NCBI GenBank assembly: GCA_002389675.1
Contig: DGQF01000010.1
Location: 140,795-204,794 of the forward strand
Length of the DNA stretch: 64,000 bases
Source: Gammaproteobacteria bacterium UBA4421
Lineage (GTDB): Bacteria; Pseudomonadota; Gammaproteobacteria; Pseudomonadales; Azotimanducaceae
Reading direction: 5' to 3'
The position numbers and the translations under genes are program-made. This document shows, piece by piece, positions 48,104-59,663 of this stretch (position 1 is its first letter; each line of letters begins with the position of its first letter). The notes under the pieces are model-generated. The model did no database searches and was not told the DNA's origin. It saw nothing but the letters and a program-made list of their open reading frames with translations.

Positions 48104-49195
48104 ATGTCCGGAAATAGTATTGGTCAGCAATTTCAAGTTACAACCTTTGGGGAAAGTCACGGACTGGCTCTGGGCGCCATTGTCGACGGCTGCCCGCCAG
48201 GTTTGGCGTTAACTGAGCAAGACCTGCAGCCAGATCTGAACCGCCGTCGGCCAGGTCAGTCAAAATATACAACACAACGCAAAGAGCCTGATCAGGTCAA
48301 AATTTTATCCGGCGTGTTTGAGGGCAGAACGACTGGCACCTCGATTGGTTTGCTCATCGAAAACGCAGATCAAAAAAGCAAAGACTACTCCAACATCAAA
48401 GATGTTTTTCGGCCGGCTCATGCCGACTACACCTACGAAAAGAAATATGGTGTGCGGGACTATCGCGGGGGTGGTCGTTCGTCTGCCCGCGAGACGGCGA
48501 TGCGAGTTGCCGCAGGAGCGATTGCTAAAAAATATCTAGCTGAGCAATTGGGGGTGCGAATTTTCGGTTACTTGTCTGGGATTGGTGATCTAAAAATTTC
48601 CTGCGAAGATGAGACACAGATTGAGCAAAATGCCTTTTTCTGCCCCGATCCCGAGATGATTACAACGATCGCGGCGCTGATTGACGATTTAAGGCGTGCT
48701 GGAGATTCGATCGGCGCAGAAGTCTCTGTCTGTGCTCGAGGAATGCCTGTCGGGTTGGGTGAACCCGTCTTCGGGCGCTTGGATGCAGAACTGGCAGGTG
48801 CGTTAATGAGTATTAACGCGGTCAAAGCTGTTCAGATTGGGGATGGCGTAGACGTTGTGCGTCAGCGTGGCACACAACACCGCGATGAAATGTCGCCGCA
48901 GGGCTTTCTCAGTAACCATGCCGGTGGGGTGCTTGGCGGTATTTCTTCGGGGCAAGATTTGTTGACAAGAATTTCTTTAAAACCGACCAGTAGTTTAACT
49001 ACACCAGGGCGCTCAATCGACAAATACGGCAACGCGGTTGACGTAATCACAAAAGGGCGGCACGACCCTTGTGTGGGTATCAGAGCAACGCCAATCGCAG
49101 AAGCGATGGTTGCGATTGTCTTGATGGATCAATATCTCAGGCACCGCGGACAACTCGGTGCCGACCCGCAGGGGAAGCCACCTCCGCGCGGCTAA
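48104..49195 (+). CDS. aroC: Chorismate synthase
   Basis: A 363-residue FMN-dependent enzyme that makes chorismate, the branch point to aromatic amino acids and folate. Signatures: [19 protein letters not shown], the [15 protein letters not shown] loop, [19 protein letters not shown] and the C-terminal IGIRATP-like [17 protein letters not shown]. It converges on the LysR gene, and their stop codons overlap by 4 bases. Confidence 0.97.
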   Translation: MSGNSIGQQFQVTTFGESHGLALGAIVDGCPPGLALTEQDLQPDLNRRRPGQSKYTTQRKEPDQVKILSGVFEGRTTGTSIGLLIENADQKSKDYSNIKDVFRPAHADYTYEKKYGVRDYRGGGRSSARETAMRVAAGAIAKKYLAEQLGVRIFGYLSGIGDLKISCEDETQIEQNAFFCPDPEMITTIAALIDDLRRAGDSIGAEVSVCARGMPVGLGEPVFGRLDAELAGALMSINAVKAVQIGDGVDVVRQRGTQHRDEMSPQGFLSNHAGGVLGGISSGQDLLTRISLKPTSSLTTPGRSIDKYGNAVDVITKGRHDPCVGIRATPIAEAMVAIVLMDQYLRHRGQLGADPQGKPPPRG

Positions 49196-50052
49196 GTATC
49201 GCCAAACTGGTTTAGTACCTGCATAAATGCCTGCGCTGCAGGGCTTAATGTACGTGACGGATTGCTCACATAGCCTAGTTGGCGTGCCATTTTGGGGCAA
49301 TCGACATCAATCACGAGATTGCGGTCGACCATGCTTAAGGGTAATACGCTCCATCCCAGGCCAACGCTCACCAGCATACTGATGGTTTCCAGATAATTGG
49401 TCGACATACTGGGCTTCAAGGCAATACCTTGATGAGAAAAATGCGCCGTCACAATGCGCCCGGTATAGGTTGTTGGGCCCGGCAGGATGCACGACTGCTC
49501 AGCCAAGTTCTGCATACTGCTCTGACGCAGATTAGATTTTGCACTTACAAACACCAAGGGGTCATCCCACAAAGGCTCGCAGATTAGCCCGGCATCACCC
49601 GCCGGATTAAGGGTGGCGACCGCGAGCTCAACCTGACCCTGGCGCACGAGGTCATGAGCGACTTCTGAATCTTCAAACGAAATATTCATCTGTACCTGCG
49701 GATAATGGCGAGTGAATTCGCGTAATACGGGCGCCAAACGGTGCAGGCCGATATGATGTGAGGTCGCCAGATATAAGGTTCCGCTGACTTGAGTAGATAA
49801 GTGACTCAATTGATTTTCCGTATCAGCGACCAATGCGAGCAGCTGGCGAGCGGCGGGGGCCAGGAGTGTGCCCGCCTGGGTCAAATGCACTTTTCGACCG
49901 ACTCGATCGAAAAGCCGCTGGCCAAGTTGATCCTCCAATGCGGCGATGCGCTTGCTGACCGCTGGTTGGGTAATGCTCAGTTGATGCGCGGCGCGCGAAA
50001 AAGAGGCGGTCTCAGCCACCGCCAAAAAGGTGCTTAAATCTGAAAAATTCAT
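49192..50052 (-). CDS. LysR-family regulator, divergent from leuCDB
   Basis: A 286-residue regulator. The N-terminal winged helix ([36 protein letters not shown]) is followed by a periplasmic-binding-protein-like effector domain. It is divergent from leuC across 158 bases with an inverted repeat, and pseudomonads also place a LysR gene here. I infer that it controls leuCDB; 2-isopropylmalate would be a plausible effector but the sequence does not show it. Confidence 0.9.
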   Translation of the reverse strand: MNFSDLSTFLAVAETASFSRAAHQLSITQPAVSKRIAALEDQLGQRLFDRVGRKVHLTQAGTLLAPAARQLLALVADTENQLSHLSTQVSGTLYLATSHHIGLHRLAPVLREFTRHYPQVQMNISFEDSEVAHDLVRQGQVELAVATLNPAGDAGLICEPLWDDPLVFVSAKSNLRQSSMQNLAEQSCILPGPTTYTGRIVTAHFSHQGIALKPSMSTNYLETISMLVSVGLGWSVLPLSMVDRNLVIDVDCPKMARQLGYVSNPSRTLSPAAQAFMQVLNQFGDT

Positions 50053-50103
50053 TTGCGCTCTAGAACCTGCTGATCGCTCGCTCGATGCGAAAAGACTTAA
50101 TCT

Positions 50104-50149
50104 ATAACATAGTTTTATTCAAAATATAAAAATAATGAATTTGTGTTAT
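50104..50149. promoter_or_regulatory. Probable LysR operator region
   Basis: ATAACA (50104-50109) and TGTTAT (50144-50149) are inverted arms flanking a very AT-rich stretch, with TTATTCA and TAATGAA as a second imperfect dyad inside. LysR regulators usually bind such dyads in the divergent gap. Confidence 0.5.
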
Positions 50150-50210
50150 TCCTAGACCGCTTTTAGACTCGCCCCCGAGCTGATTCGGTTCACGCACTTG
50201 GAGTGATAAT

Positions 50211-51626
50211 ATGGCCGCAAGAACGTTATACGACAAAATTTGGGACGCCCATCTTGTTGGGGCGCGAAAAGACGGTAATAGTCTGATTTATATAGATCTG
50301 CAGCTGCTTCACGAGGTCACCTCCCCGCAGGCATTTGAAGGATTAACGCTCAATAAACGGCCGCTATGGCGTGTTGACGCAAACCTGGCGACTCCTGACC
50401 ATAACGTGCCGACAGACCAACGTGAGTTAGGAATGGCGGGCATTACAGACACCATAGCGCTGCAGCAGGTCACGGCCCTGGACGACAACTGCAAATCTTT
50501 TGGCGTGGAACAGTTTGAAATTTTAGATCCGCGTCAAGGTATTGTGCATGTTGTTGGGCCCGAACAAGGCGCAACGCTGCCCGGTATGACCATCGTGTGT
50601 GGCGATTCTCATACGTCAACCCATGGTGCCTTTGCGGCATTAGCTCAAGGAGTTGGTACATCAGAAGTTGAACACGTGATGGCGACCCAATGCTTGGTGC
50701 AAAATAAAGCCAAAAACTATGCGGTAGAGGTGAATGGTGAACTGAGTCCTGGCGTCTATGCCAAGGATCTTATTTTAGCAATCATCGCGCGATTGGGTAC
50801 CGCAGGTGCGACCGGGCATACCATTGAATATCGAGGTTCAACAATACGTGCCCTGTCAATGGAGGCGCGTATGACGTTGTGTAATATGTCTATAGAAGCC
50901 GGCGCGCGTGCTGGTTTGGTAGCGGTTGATCAGACCACACTTGATTATGTGAAAGGACGTCCCTTTGCACCCTCAGGCGATCAATGGGAGGCTGCGCAAA
51001 CCTATTGGCGAACGTTAGTGAGCGATGCAGACGCAATTTTTGACAACACTTTACAGCTGCGAGCTGAGGATATCCCTCCTCAGGTTTCCTGGGGCACCTC
51101 ACCAGAACAAGTTGCGGGCATTGACGAGGTAGTGCCGGATCCTGGCCAGTTTACGGATCCAGTGCAGGTTGAATCTGCCGGGCACGCGCTAAAATATATG
51201 GATCTGCCAGCGGGCAAAGCCATTAAAGACATCTATCTTGATCAGATTTTTATTGGTTCCTGTACCAACGCGCGAATTGAAGATTTACGCGCGGTGGCCG
51301 CCATCGTTAGAGGCAAAAAGCTGGCCGCAAACATCAAACAAGCGCTCATTGTGCCCGGCTCAGGATTGGTTAAAGCGCAGGCCGAAGCTGAGGGTTTGGC
51401 GCAGATTTTTGTTGATGCCGGATTTAGCTGGCGCGCCGCCGGTTGCTCAATGTGTCTAGCGATGAACCCAGATAAATTGGGCCCCAAAGAACACTGTGCG
51501 TCCACATCCAATCGAAACTTTGAAGGGCGCCAAGGACACGCAGGCCGCACCCACCTAGTGAGTCCGGCGATGGCAGCGGGGGCGGCAATCGCCGGCCACT
51601 TTGTTGATGTTAGGGAGTGGTTATAA
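50211..51626 (+). CDS. leuC: 3-isopropylmalate dehydratase large subunit
   Basis: A 471-residue aconitase-family subunit of leucine synthesis that isomerises 2- to 3-isopropylmalate. The 4Fe-4S ligands lie in [13 protein letters not shown] and later [10 protein letters not shown]; the substrate segment [28 protein letters not shown] is canonical. The stop codon overlaps the leuD start by one base (TAATG). It follows the LysR-type regulator divergently. Confidence 0.97.
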   Translation: MAARTLYDKIWDAHLVGARKDGNSLIYIDLQLLHEVTSPQAFEGLTLNKRPLWRVDANLATPDHNVPTDQRELGMAGITDTIALQQVTALDDNCKSFGVEQFEILDPRQGIVHVVGPEQGATLPGMTIVCGDSHTSTHGAFAALAQGVGTSEVEHVMATQCLVQNKAKNYAVEVNGELSPGVYAKDLILAIIARLGTAGATGHTIEYRGSTIRALSMEARMTLCNMSIEAGARAGLVAVDQTTLDYVKGRPFAPSGDQWEAAQTYWRTLVSDADAIFDNTLQLRAEDIPPQVSWGTSPEQVAGIDEVVPDPGQFTDPVQVESAGHALKYMDLPAGKAIKDIYLDQIFIGSCTNARIEDLRAVAAIVRGKKLAANIKQALIVPGSGLVKAQAEAEGLAQIFVDAGFSWRAAGCSMCLAMNPDKLGPKEHCASTSNRNFEGRQGHAGRTHLVSPAMAAGAAIAGHFVDVREWL

Positions 51627-52267
51627 TGCAGGCCTTTACGAAACATACGGGCACGGTCGCGCCGTTGGAGCGAGTGAATGTCGACACCGATCAAATCATA
51701 CCGAAGCAGTTTTTAAAATCGATTAAGCGCACAGGTTTCGGCGATTATCTGTTTGACGGATGGCGGTTTGTCGACGAGGGTGACCTCGGTATGACCCCTA
51801 ACGAACGGCAGTTAAATCATGATTTTGTGCTGAATCAACCGGCGTATCAGGGCGCTTCCATACTGCTGGCAAGAGATAATTTTGGTTGTGGTTCTTCCCG
51901 AGAACATGCCGTTTGGGCATTACAGGAATTCGGTTTCTGTGTGGTTTTAGCACCTAGCTTTGCTGACATTTTTTACGGTAACTGTTTTAAAAATGGTCTA
52001 TTACCGGTTGTTTTGAATGAACGGGAAATCGATCAGCTTTTTCACGATTGTGGCCAAGGGTATAGCCTTACGGTAGACCTTGAGCGCCAGCAAGTGGAAA
52101 CATCAGCAGGCGCAATATTTAATTTTCAGATTGATCAGGGACTCAAGGAGAAAATGCTGAAGGGCTTGGATGATATCTCCATGACTTTGGCCGAGCGGGC
52201 CTTGATCGAGTCGTTTGAAGCAAAACACCGACAAAGCCAACCGTGGCTGTTTTTAAGAGAGGAATAG
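51626..52267 (+). CDS. leuD: 3-isopropylmalate dehydratase small subunit
   Basis: A 213-residue partner of LeuC. Typical segments are [23 protein letters not shown] and [17 protein letters not shown]. The start ATG 51626 overlaps the leuC stop, so translation is probably coupled; an in-frame GTG three codons earlier is possible but unneeded. leuB begins 4 bases after the stop. Confidence 0.96.
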   Translation: MQAFTKHTGTVAPLERVNVDTDQIIPKQFLKSIKRTGFGDYLFDGWRFVDEGDLGMTPNERQLNHDFVLNQPAYQGASILLARDNFGCGSSREHAVWALQEFGFCVVLAPSFADIFYGNCFKNGLLPVVLNEREIDQLFHDCGQGYSLTVDLERQQVETSAGAIFNFQIDQGLKEKMLKGLDDISMTLAERALIESFEAKHRQSQPWLFLREE

Positions 52268-52271
52268 GGCA

Positions 52272-53345
52272 ATGACATCCCACAAAATTTACGTATTGCC
52301 AGGAGATGGCATCGGGCCTGAGGTCATGCAACCGGCAGTTGCTGTGATGCACAAGGCTGCTGCGAGCGCCGGTGTTACCTTAGAGGTCAGCGAAGGGCTT
52401 GTTGGGGGGGTTGCCATTGATGCTACCGGGACACCGCTGCCCGCGCAAACTCTGGCTGCTGCGCAGGCCAGTGATGCGGTACTGTTGGGCGGGGTTGGTG
52501 GACCGAAATGGGATCATTTGTCGATGGACCAGCGGCCTGAGAAGGGCTTGTTGGGGCTGCGCCAAGGGCTGGGTTTATTTGCCAACCTGCGGCCCGCTTT
52601 GTTGTTTGCGCCATTGGCGGAAGCGTCCTCATTAAAACCTGAACTGGTAGTTGATTTAGATATTTTAATCATCCGGGAATTAACGGGTGGCATTTACTTC
52701 GGCGAGCCGAGAGGCGTTGAAAGTCGCAATAACGAGCGCGTCGGTTTTAATACATTAGTCTATGCCGAGCATGAGATTGCCAGAATCGCCAAGGTGGGTT
52801 TTGAGCTTGCGCAAAAGCGTAACGGCCGGCTGTGTTCGGTAGACAAGGCCAATGTGCTGGAGGTCTCTCAGCTATGGCGGGAAGTGGTCTCAGATGGGCA
52901 TAAAAACTTTGCTGATGTTGAGCTATCTCACATGTATGTCGATAACGCCGCCATGCAGTTGGTTCGGGCACCTAAACAATTTGATGTCATTGTAACGGGC
53001 AATATGTTCGGGGATATCTTGTCGGACGTGGCTGCAATGTTAACGGGGTCGCTAGGGATGTTGCCATCGGCCTCGTTGGCCGCCAGTGGGCTGGGGCTAT
53101 ATGAACCTGTGCACGGGACAGCACCGGATATCGCAGGACAAAATAAAGCAAACCCGTTGGCGACCATTCTGTCTGTTGCCATGTTATTTCGCTATAGCTT
53201 AGATATACCAGAAGCGGCTGATGCGATTGAGAGCGCAGTCGCGCGCGTACTGGATATGGGTTATCGCACGCCGGATATCGCCGGCGCTGATAAAACCCTT
53301 GTGGGCACGGTCGAGATGGGTGAACTGGTGATGGCTCAACTATAA
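52272..53345 (+). CDS. leuB: 3-isopropylmalate dehydrogenase
   Basis: A 357-residue NAD-dependent decarboxylating dehydrogenase, the third step of leucine synthesis. Visible are [12 protein letters not shown], the substrate loop [14 protein letters not shown], the metal-binding DNAAMQLV / [10 protein letters not shown] pair and the cofactor-binding [18 protein letters not shown]. Last gene of leuCDB; asd follows after 17 bases and may share the transcript. Confidence 0.97.
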   Translation: MTSHKIYVLPGDGIGPEVMQPAVAVMHKAAASAGVTLEVSEGLVGGVAIDATGTPLPAQTLAAAQASDAVLLGGVGGPKWDHLSMDQRPEKGLLGLRQGLGLFANLRPALLFAPLAEASSLKPELVVDLDILIIRELTGGIYFGEPRGVESRNNERVGFNTLVYAEHEIARIAKVGFELAQKRNGRLCSVDKANVLEVSQLWREVVSDGHKNFADVELSHMYVDNAAMQLVRAPKQFDVIVTGNMFGDILSDVAAMLTGSLGMLPSASLAASGLGLYEPVHGTAPDIAGQNKANPLATILSVAMLFRYSLDIPEAADAIESAVARVLDMGYRTPDIAGADKTLVGTVEMGELVMAQL

Positions 53346-53362
53346 CTACTGGATAAATTAAT

Positions 53363-54382
53363 ATGTTTAATGAGCAGGGTGTCAACGTCGCTATTGTAGG
53401 CGCAACAGGTGCCGTGGGTGAGGCGCTGATCGAGATTCTGGAGCAAAGGAAGTTTCCGGTCGCTGAGCTTTTTTTATTGGCCAGCGAGCGCTCCGCAGGC
53501 CGGCGGCTACAGTTCTGCGGTAAAAGTGTGATGATTCAGGAACTGGAGAAGTTTGATTTCTCTCAGGCGCAGATTGGGTTGTTCTCAGCTGGTGGAGATG
53601 TGTCAGCTGTATACGCACCCAAAGCGGCTGCCGCGGGCTGTGTGGTTATCGATAACACCTCTTGCTTTCGTTACGACGATGATATTCCTCTGGTTGTGCC
53701 TGAGGTAAATGGTCATTGTGTCAATGACTATGTGAATCGAAATATTATTGCTAACCCTAACTGTTCGACGATTCAAATGGTTGTTGCGCTAAAGCCTATT
53801 TATGATGCAGTGGGTATTCGTCGAATTAATGTGTGCACTTACCAAGCCGTTTCTGGTGCGGGCACCGGTGGCATCAAGGAATTAGCGGGGCAAACGGCAG
53901 AATTGCTGAACGGAAAACCGATCACCTCCAAAGTGATGCCTACCCAAATCGCATTTAATGCGATTCCTCAGATTGATAAATTTCAAGACAACGGCTACAC
54001 CAAAGAAGAAATGAAGATGGTCTGGGAGACCCGAAAAATCTTCGCGGATGAGGCAATTCAGGTCAATCCTACCTGCGTGCGTATACCTGTATTCTATGGT
54101 CACAGCGAAGCGGTACACATCGAAACTCGAGACCAAATAAGCGCTGCAGAGGTCACCGAGCTGCTGGACGCGTCAGCGGGTGTAACGGTGTTCGCCGATG
54201 ATGCTTACCCAACACCGGTTGAGCATGGTGCCGGTACAGATCCGGTCATGGTGGGTCGTATACGCGAGGATATCTCACACCCTAACGGGATCAACCTGTG
54301 GGTGGTTGCGGACAATGTGCGCAAGGGAGCAGCGTTAAATAGTGTTCAAATAGCTGAAAATTTGCTAAACATCATGGTTTAG
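53363..54382 (+). CDS. asd: Aspartate-semialdehyde dehydrogenase
   Basis: A 339-residue NADPH enzyme that makes aspartate semialdehyde for lysine, methionine, threonine and peptidoglycan. Cofactor motif NVAIVGATGAVGEALIEIL; catalytic Cys in NPNCSTIQMVVAL; acceptor-site VSGAGTGGIKELA and HSEAVHIET. The length and the CSTIQ form place it in the shorter subgroup close to the leu operons of many gammaproteobacteria. No attenuator is evident. Confidence 0.95.
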   Translation: MFNEQGVNVAIVGATGAVGEALIEILEQRKFPVAELFLLASERSAGRRLQFCGKSVMIQELEKFDFSQAQIGLFSAGGDVSAVYAPKAAAAGCVVIDNTSCFRYDDDIPLVVPEVNGHCVNDYVNRNIIANPNCSTIQMVVALKPIYDAVGIRRINVCTYQAVSGAGTGGIKELAGQTAELLNGKPITSKVMPTQIAFNAIPQIDKFQDNGYTKEEMKMVWETRKIFADEAIQVNPTCVRIPVFYGHSEAVHIETRDQISAAEVTELLDASAGVTVFADDAYPTPVEHGAGTDPVMVGRIREDISHPNGINLWVVADNVRKGAALNSVQIAENLLNIMV

Positions 54383-54494
54383 ACCTATGGGTTGATAAAA
54401 TGAGTGTACTTTAAACTCAACAGTGCTTAATTTCCGAGGTGAAGCCCTGACATCCGTCGGAACCGATAGTACGGTTTAGACCAAAAACGGACAA

Positions 54495-56918
54495 TTGGAT
54501 TTGAAAAAAAGTACCCCCAGTCTGCTGGCAAACAAGCGTCATCAATTGCTTATGGCCCTATTTTGGGTGTGTTGGGTTTTGCCCCACTATGCATTGGCGG
54601 TGGGCCTGGGTGAGATTTCAGTGAGTTCAGCCCTGAACGATCGCCTTGCCGCCGAGGTCGAGTTGCTGGGATCACAGGGCCTCAAGCCGGGCGAGGCGAT
54701 GGTTTCCCTGGCATCGAAAGAGGATTTTGCGCGTATTGGTGTTGAACGCTACTTCTATCTCACCGACATTAAATTTCAAATCGATGAAGCAGAAACAGGG
54801 CTCGTCGTAAAGCTGACCAGCGGGGATCCAATCACCGAGCCATTTTTAAACTTTGTGGTTGAGGTGCTGTGGCCGCAGGGAAAATTGTTGAAGGAGTATA
54901 CCGTTTTACTCGATCCCCCGACATTTACGGCAACCACTGCGCAATCCATTGTACTGCCGGATCAGATTGTTCAGCGCGAGCCCTTGCCTGGCGAAAGTCA
55001 AGAGTCTGTGGCGTCAAAAGTTACCCAGAGTACCGGGTTGCGTCAATTACCCGGGGAGGGGGTGATGACCACGCGGGCGGATACATTGTCGGAGATTGCG
55101 GGCAGAACTCGACCTTCAGATCGGGTTACCCTCAATCAACAAATGTTGGCGATTCAGGCAATCAATCCACGCGCTTTTCTGCGTAATAATATTAATTTGC
55201 TAAAAGCCGGCTACAGACTAGCGTTGCCCAGCGAATCACAGGCGCTTGAAACAGACCCGCGAACTGCTGATCTTGAGGTTGCGGCACAAGCTGCGGCATG
55301 GAGAAATCCACAACCAGCTGCGGACGTTGACCCAACCGCATCTGTGCTCGAACAATTGGACAATACCGGGGCTCAACAACTGAGCTCTCAGGTGGATGCA
55401 ACCAGCGCTGGGCAATCCGCTAACGCACCTGCCGCTGCCGGGCAGGGTGAGGTTCGCATCATCGCCAACAGTGGAGAATTTGCCCGAGGGTCAGTCACTC
55501 TGGAAGCAGACACTTTTTTGCCCGAGGAGGCAAAACAGCTAATCGATGACAAAGCGGTTTTGATGCGCAAGGTTGACGAGTTGTCTTATCAGCTAGACCG
55601 CGAAGGTGATATTGCCGCTAATCAGATCGCGATAAAGAATAGGCAGCTGGAGATCAAGAACGCTGAAATCGCGCAACTTCAGCAGCAGATGAAGGAACTT
55701 CGCCAGCGCATCGCGGCAGACGTTGCGCAGCCGGTCGAGTCGGCGCAATCCGCGCAGGAGCAATCGCCTTGGTGGCGCACGATATGGATTTTAGTTGGGT
55801 TAGCATTTGTTTTAGCGTTGCTTTTGTTAGGTGCACGCATGCAGCGACAGCGTGCGCGTGGACGTACCAATGCGACGTTAGACCCTGACCTTCGCACACG
55901 CCTTGTTGGTGATGCCGTCGAGCCAGCAAATCAAGCGCCGTTAGCGGAGCAAGAAATCCGGGGCAGCGAGCATCAATCGGCAGATTTAGCTTTAGATGAA
56001 CAAGCTTTGCGGGAGCCTGATGCCTCGCAGGATGAGCAACCTCAAACTACTCGTGATACGCATAGTGCGACCCCCGTGATGATGAATCCATTGGGCGGAA
56101 ACCCCAATGAAGAAAATGAACCGGCCGGGGAGGCGCAAGTTCCTGCTGATGATGTGATGGGCGAGGCTGAGATTTATATGGCTTACGGGCGCTATGGGCA
56201 GGCAGCGACTTTACTCGCCGAGGCGCTTGTCGATCAACCAAACCGCTGGGAAGTGCGACTCAAACTGTTAGAGGTATGTGTTGAAGCTAACGATCAACTC
56301 GAATTTGATGTTCAGCGACAATACCTAGCAGAGCACTGTCACAATGAGGATGTACTGGCGGCCTGTCGTTCGCTTGAAGAGGAGTTCAAAGAAACTCACA
56401 TTGACTTGAGAATCACAAATTTGGCACACGCGGAATCTCAAAACGAAACCTCTGAATATTATTTGGAAGATATGGATCTTGAGCTTGACGACTTGTCGAC
56501 AGAGGATTTTCAATTGGCGCCGGTTTCCGAAGCCGGCGAATCAGAATTTGAACTGGAGTTTGATGCGGAATTTGATGATCGCATCGCAAGCGGTGCGGGT
56601 CAGCCAGCCATCATCGACCATCCGGAGGATGAACGTCACAAGTCCATCGATTTTGGCACTAATTCTGATCATTCGGAGCCTGAGATAGAGCCTGGCTTCA
56701 CGACCGCATTTATCGACGAAGAACAATCCGAGAATTATTTCAGCTCCGGCGATATTTCAGATGTCGACATCAACACCACAAAGCTAGACCTTGCCGAGGC
56801 TTATATTGATATGGGGGACGCAGAAGGCGCGCGAGAAATTTTGCGCGAGGTGCTTGATGGTGGCTCTGCTAAACAACAAACGAGAGCAACTGAATTATTA
56901 GATGGTCTGAGCAATTAG
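54495..56918 (+). CDS. fimV: FimV-like inner-membrane/peptidoglycan-binding protein
   Basis: An 807-residue polarity and type IV pilus assembly factor. It has a signal-like hydrophobic start (LLMALFWVCWVLPHYALAVGLGEI), a FimV N-terminal domain, a LysM-like region (GVMTTRADTLSEIAGRTRPSD, about 195-245), a coiled coil (about 355-410) and one membrane helix near 428-447. A long acidic tail follows, with a C-terminal FimV domain (LDLAEAYIDMGDAEGAREIL). I chose TTG 54495, but TTG 54501 is equally possible because no clear ribosome site separates them. It lies before truA, as in Pseudomonas. Confidence 0.9.
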   Translation: MDLKKSTPSLLANKRHQLLMALFWVCWVLPHYALAVGLGEISVSSALNDRLAAEVELLGSQGLKPGEAMVSLASKEDFARIGVERYFYLTDIKFQIDEAETGLVVKLTSGDPITEPFLNFVVEVLWPQGKLLKEYTVLLDPPTFTATTAQSIVLPDQIVQREPLPGESQESVASKVTQSTGLRQLPGEGVMTTRADTLSEIAGRTRPSDRVTLNQQMLAIQAINPRAFLRNNINLLKAGYRLALPSESQALETDPRTADLEVAAQAAAWRNPQPAADVDPTASVLEQLDNTGAQQLSSQVDATSAGQSANAPAAAGQGEVRIIANSGEFARGSVTLEADTFLPEEAKQLIDDKAVLMRKVDELSYQLDREGDIAANQIAIKNRQLEIKNAEIAQLQQQMKELRQRIAADVAQPVESAQSAQEQSPWWRTIWILVGLAFVLALLLLGARMQRQRARGRTNATLDPDLRTRLVGDAVEPANQAPLAEQEIRGSEHQSADLALDEQALREPDASQDEQPQTTRDTHSATPVMMNPLGGNPNEENEPAGEAQVPADDVMGEAEIYMAYGRYGQAATLLAEALVDQPNRWEVRLKLLEVCVEANDQLEFDVQRQYLAEHCHNEDVLAACRSLEEEFKETHIDLRITNLAHAESQNETSEYYLEDMDLELDDLSTEDFQLAPVSEAGESEFELEFDAEFDDRIASGAGQPAIIDHPEDERHKSIDFGTNSDHSEPEIEPGFTTAFIDEEQSENYFSSGDISDVDINTTKLDLAEAYIDMGDAEGAREILREVLDGGSAKQQTRATELLDGLSN

Positions 56919-56936
56919 GTGGCTCGGGTTTAACTT

Positions 56937-57710
56937 ATGCCTCAATATGCGTTTGGTGTGACTTATTGCGGCACCAATTTTCACGGTTGGCAGCGACAGA
57001 CTCAATTACCTACGGTTCAAGGCGAGCTCGAGCGAGCCATCAGTCATGTGGCAAACGTCCAAACGCAGATCAGCGCAGCAGGCCGTACCGATGCAGGGGT
57101 GCATGCCACCGGTCAGGTGGCCGCTTTTCATTCAGATGCAGATCGCACCTTGCAAAATTGGCAGCGGGGCCTAAATGCACTCACCCCTGACGATATCCTC
57201 GTTGACTGGGTGCTCAACGTAGATGACCACTTCCATCCCCGATTCAGCGCCACTGCGCGCCGATATACTTATCTCTTTCATGATGTTGGGCACCCCCATC
57301 CACTGTTGTCCGGCAGAGTCTGGAGTTGTCAGAAGCTTGATGCCGATAGGATGCACCGTCATGCTCAAACGCTGCTTGGAGAGCATGATTTTTCCTCTTT
57401 TAGGGGGGCAGGCTGTCAATCGATGACACCCTTTAGACGAATCAATCGATGTGAGGTAATACGGCGGGGTGATTTTGTCGTTTTGGAGATAGAAGCCAAC
57501 GCGTTCTTGTTACATATGGTGCGCAATATCGCCTCAGTGCTGCATACTATCGGCCGCGGGATTTCGGTTGACTTGGTGCAGTTATTATCGTTCAGAGATC
57601 GCACTAAATCGGGGCCTACGGCACCGCCAGAAGGGCTTTACTTGGTGGGCGTTTCCTATCCTGATTTTGATTTGCCACAGCCCCTTGAACCCGCGATTCT
57701 AGGGTTCTGA
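56937..57710 (+). CDS. truA: tRNA pseudouridine synthase A
   Basis: A 257-residue enzyme that makes pseudouridine at positions 38-40 of tRNA anticodon stems. The catalytic Asp is in AAGRTDAGVHATGQVAAF; further segments are YCGTNFHGWQRQ and FLLHMVRNI. It is 18 bases after fimV and probably in the same transcript. A 98-base gap follows before trpF. Confidence 0.96.
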   Translation: MPQYAFGVTYCGTNFHGWQRQTQLPTVQGELERAISHVANVQTQISAAGRTDAGVHATGQVAAFHSDADRTLQNWQRGLNALTPDDILVDWVLNVDDHFHPRFSATARRYTYLFHDVGHPHPLLSGRVWSCQKLDADRMHRHAQTLLGEHDFSSFRGAGCQSMTPFRRINRCEVIRRGDFVVLEIEANAFLLHMVRNIASVLHTIGRGISVDLVQLLSFRDRTKSGPTAPPEGLYLVGVSYPDFDLPQPLEPAILGF

Positions 57711-57808
57711 ATGTAGAATGTGGCGCCTTTGACGCAACGGTTAGGATGTGACCGCGTCTTGTTGCCGATTTCACGGGCTTCAGGATTTAATAAAAGACGA
57801 AAGAGACG

Positions 57809-58468
57809 ATGACGACAAAGGTGCAGCAAAAAAAAATAGCCACATGGTGTAAAATTTGTGGTGTTACTAACCTAGAAGATGCGATTGCGGGACAGGCGGC
57901 CGGAGCGGACGCGCTGGGATTCAATTGTTTCCCGGGGAGTGCTCGCTATATCACACCGGAAATGGTGTCCACCTTGAGTCAATCGATCGAGACGACTCGG
58001 GTGGGATTGTTTGTAAATGCCTGCGCAGACGACGTTGAGGCTGTTCTAGCAGTTGCTGAGCTGGATATGCTGCAATTTCATGGAGATGAAAGCCCGACGT
58101 TTTGTTCAAGTTTTGGGCTACCTTATATCAAGGCATTGCGTATGCGTCCGGATTTGGACATCGAATACTGCGCAGAGCAATATGCCGCGGCATGGGGCTT
58201 GTTGCTAGATACCTATGTGCCGCATACGCCAGGCGGCACAGGCCAGTCGTTTGATTGGCAACGCTGGCCGACAGGGTTACCAGTCAGATTGATTTTGGCC
58301 GGCGGCCTTACGCCGGACACGGTTGCAGGTGCGATCGAGCAGCTAACCCCTTTTGGTGTTGACGTCTGCGGGGGCGTCGAAGGCCCCGAAAAAAGAACGA
58401 AAGATAAAGAGAAGATGACAAGATTTTTACAGGAGGTCCGCAATGTCCGGCATGTCGCTCGACAATAA
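57809..58468 (+). CDS. trpF: Phosphoribosylanthranilate isomerase
   Basis: A 219-residue TIM-barrel enzyme of tryptophan synthesis. The catalytic Cys lies in [11 protein letters not shown] and the Asp in [32 protein letters not shown] replaces the common GF-F-x-SPRY. It precedes trpB and overlaps it by 26 bases. The final residues continue past the trpB start. Confidence 0.93.
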   Translation: MTTKVQQKKIATWCKICGVTNLEDAIAGQAAGADALGFNCFPGSARYITPEMVSTLSQSIETTRVGLFVNACADDVEAVLAVAELDMLQFHGDESPTFCSSFGLPYIKALRMRPDLDIEYCAEQYAAAWGLLLDTYVPHTPGGTGQSFDWQRWPTGLPVRLILAGGLTPDTVAGAIEQLTPFGVDVCGGVEGPEKRTKDKEKMTRFLQEVRNVRHVARQ

Positions 58469-59663
58469 TTACGTCCAACCCAGTGACAATGGGTTATTCG
58501 GTGAGTTTGGAGGACGCTACGTCGCTGAGACTTTGACGCACGCCTTGGACGAACTGGTTCTGCTATATAAGCAGGCGCAGCAAGATCCTGTATTTCAGCA
58601 GGAATTGCATCGAGACTTGACCCAATATGTCGGACGTCCGACACCGCTTTATTTCGCGGAGCGTCTGACCCAAGAGTTGGGTGGCGCAAAAATTTACTTA
58701 AAGCGAGAAGATCTGAATCACACCGGCGCGCATAAAATATGTAATACCATCGGTCAAGCGTTGTTAGCCAAACGCATGGGTAAACCCCGGGTCATCGCTG
58801 AGACCGGCGCCGGCCAACATGGTGTTGCCACCGCGACGGTTGCCGCGCGATTGGGGTTGAAGTGTGATGTGTATATGGGCGCTGAGGACATTGAACGCCA
58901 GAGTCTTAATGTCTATCGAATGAAGCTCTTGGGGGCCAACGTTGTTGCAGTGCACTCCGGCTCAAAAACCCTTAAAGATGCGCTAAATGAGGCCATGCGT
59001 GATTGGGTCACTAACGTTGATGACACACACTACATCATCGGCACGGTCGCCGGCCCCCATCCTTTTCCGATGTTAGTGAGAGATTTTGCCTCTGTGATCG
59101 GCAAAGAGGCGCGCGCGCAAATCCTTGAGCATGAGGGGCGACTGCCAGATACTCTGGTGGCTTGCGTTGGCGGCGGTTCCAATGCTATGGGTTTGTTTCA
59201 CCCTTTCATTAACGACACCGAGGTGGATTTGGTGGGTGTGGAAGCAGGTGGGCATGGCCTGTCAACCGGGGCCCACGCGGCTCCGCTCAACGAAGGTTCG
59301 GTTGGTGTCTTGCATGGCAATCGCACTTACCTGATGGCTGATTCAGACGGGCAAATTCAGCAGACACATTCGATCTCGGCCGGGCTGGATTATCCGGGAG
59401 TTGGCCCCGAGCACGCTTACCTGAAAGATATTGGTCGAGCCCGTTACGACAGCGCGACAGACGACGAAACAATGGCCGCGTTTCGGCTACTCAATCGTAC
59501 GGAGGGCATCTTGGCGGCACTAGAGACCAGCCACGCTATTGCTTGGGTTATGACACATGCGCCTAAAATGTCGAAAGATAAAATTATTGTGGTTAACTTG
59601 TCCGGTCGGGGAGATAAAGACATCAACACAATCGCTAAATTAGATAATTTGCAGCTGACATGA
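58443..59663 (+). CDS. trpB: Tryptophan synthase beta subunit
   Basis: A 406-residue PLP enzyme that joins indole and serine. The PLP-Lys is in [11 protein letters not shown]; the phosphate loop is [21 protein letters not shown] marks the N-terminus. The ATG at 58443 has a full AGGAGG site (58431-58436) inside the end of trpF, which fixes the start; an ATG three codons later is possible. It overlaps trpA as ATGA. Confidence 0.97.
   Translation: MSGMSLDNNYVQPSDNGLFGEFGGRYVAETLTHALDELVLLYKQAQQDPVFQQELHRDLTQYVGRPTPLYFAERLTQELGGAKIYLKREDLNHTGAHKICNTIGQALLAKRMGKPRVIAETGAGQHGVATATVAARLGLKCDVYMGAEDIERQSLNVYRMKLLGANVVAVHSGSKTLKDALNEAMRDWVTNVDDTHYIIGTVAGPHPFPMLVRDFASVIGKEARAQILEHEGRLPDTLVACVGGGSNAMGLFHPFINDTEVDLVGVEAGGHGLSTGAHAAPLNEGSVGVLHGNRTYLMADSDGQIQQTHSISAGLDYPGVGPEHAYLKDIGRARYDSATDDETMAAFRLLNRTEGILAALETSHAIAWVMTHAPKMSKDKIIVVNLSGRGDKDINTIAKLDNLQLT

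Noticed and set aside
57711..57808. trp attenuator or leader peptide before trpF
   Set aside because: No run of Trp codons and no terminator/antiterminator pair in the 98 bases.
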